A DNA stretch of 64,000 bases, taken from DATFNI01 sp963787205 (lineage in GTDB: Bacteria > Bacteroidota > Rhodothermia > Balneolales > DATFMH01). The notes below the pieces were generated by a model. That model saw nothing but the letters and a program-made list of their open reading frames with translations. It made no database searches and had not been told where the DNA came from. The stretch is taken from assembly GCA_963787205.1 (NCBI GenBank), contig CAWBCD010000003.1:1-64000 (forward strand). Reading direction: 5' to 3'. Of this stretch, positions 63,629 to 64,000 are shown piece after piece. The position numbers and the translations under genes were made by a program. Position 1 is the stretch's first letter, and each line of letters starts with the position of its first letter.

Positions 63629-63997
63629 TTATTCTTTGCCCAATAATTTATAGTGAATACTAAGCATAGTAGCTGGTACTAGATCCGATCCCAAATATGT
63701 ACCCGCACCAATATTAAATTGCTTGTAACCAATTGTACCACTCACTCCAATCATCGTCAGCGCCTGAAAAGGAAAAATAATTGTACCTGCAGAAATACCA
63801 TAGTGCCACCGGCTCGGATGATATCGGTATTGTCTTACTTCATATGTATGATTGCCAGGATTCCATGTAGTCCAATCGATTTTAGTCCCTTGTGTCTTAA
63901 TTGCGTTTTTGGGATCTGATAACACATAATGAAACATTGACTTAGGTACATATATGGTATCCCGTCTAAGTTTAGTGACCTGCACTGTATCGGTCAC
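63629..63997 (-). CDS. C-terminal part of an outer-membrane protein (continues beyond the window)
   Basis: The frame is open to the window edge, so the true start probably lies outside. The visible 122 residues show alternating hydrophobic strands (HYGISAGTIIFPFQALTMIG; VSGTIGYKQFNIGAGTYLGS) like the end of a small beta-barrel, but the terminus is KLLGKE without a final Phe. 177 bp of gene-free sequence separate it from the lipoprotein gene. Confidence 0.5.
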   Translation of the reverse strand: MTDTVQVTKLRRDTIYVPKSMFHYVLSDPKNAIKTQGTKIDWTTWNPGNHTYEVRQYRYHPSRWHYGISAGTIIFPFQALTMIGVSGTIGYKQFNIGAGTYLGSDLVPATMLSIHYKLLGKE

Positions 63998-64000
63998 AAA

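Overview
The window looks like a genomic-island segment from a member of the FCB superphylum (Bacteroidota / Ignavibacteriota / Calditrichota-like). The evidence is at least four, probably five, very large secreted proteins that end in a Por/type IX secretion (T9SS) C-terminal sorting domain of the YPNPFNPTT...SGLYIYRL type, together with Cys lipoboxes and Phe-terminal outer-membrane beta-barrels. No species can be named from the sequence alone.

Layout. (1) 1-13.06 kb, 'copy A': a GH3 beta-glucosidase lipoprotein, a decayed VapBC pair, an unrecognised 387-aa protein and two tandem giant LVIVD-propeller/T9SS proteins on the minus strand, ending at the 5' half of a tRNA-Leu. (2) 13.2-14.4 kb: a frameshifted tyrosine recombinase directly behind that tRNA fragment. 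(3) 14.4-47.3 kb: accessory cargo. This holds an outer-membrane protein, a secreted unknown, TspO, a DUF4011-type SF1 helicase with a REase and a GreA/GreB-like tail, a four-repeat small protein, a possible Ntn-hydrolase-like protein, a type I restriction-modification locus (hsdM, hsdS, hsdR) with a SIR2-like gene and a UvrD-like helicase inside it, a HigB-HigA-SecB-like toxin-antitoxin-chaperone operon, VapBC and DUF433/DUF5615 pairs, a palindromic array beside a primase-helicase-like ATPase with a small DNA-binding protein, a T9SS-exported lipase-like giant, an IS3-family element, eroded duplicates of earlier genes, a Phd-ParE pair and a YCII-family gene. (4) 47.35-56.86 kb, 'copy B': a near-identical second copy of the GH3 / VapBC remnant / 387-aa / LVIVD-T9SS block, ending at an intact tRNA-Leu(CAA). 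(5) 57.1-58.3 kb: a second frameshifted tyrosine recombinase. (6) 58.6-64 kb: a frameshifted heparinase II/III-like / beta-helix / T9SS polysaccharide lyase candidate, a small lipoprotein and the end of an outer-membrane protein.

Reading it together. The 39-bp tRNA-Leu 5' half at 13025 and 56823 (43.8 kb apart) is followed each time by a tyrosine recombinase. This fits an integrative element that targets the anticodon loop of tRNA-Leu and whose right arm carries a 9-kb hitch-hiked copy of the chromosomal flank. The cargo is a defence and addiction island: two nucleic-acid-targeting systems (DUF4011 helicase; type I RM with embedded SIR2 + UvrD) surrounded by at least five toxin-antitoxin loci. 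The SIR2 + UvrD pair inside hsd is the best candidate for an undescribed system.

Many genes are split by single-base frameshifts (both recombinases, the helicase, hsdM, one LVIVD giant, the heparinase-like gene, vapC, a methyltransferase remnant). hsdS also has in-frame stops. Either the island is decaying or the assembly carries indel errors, and the reads would tell.
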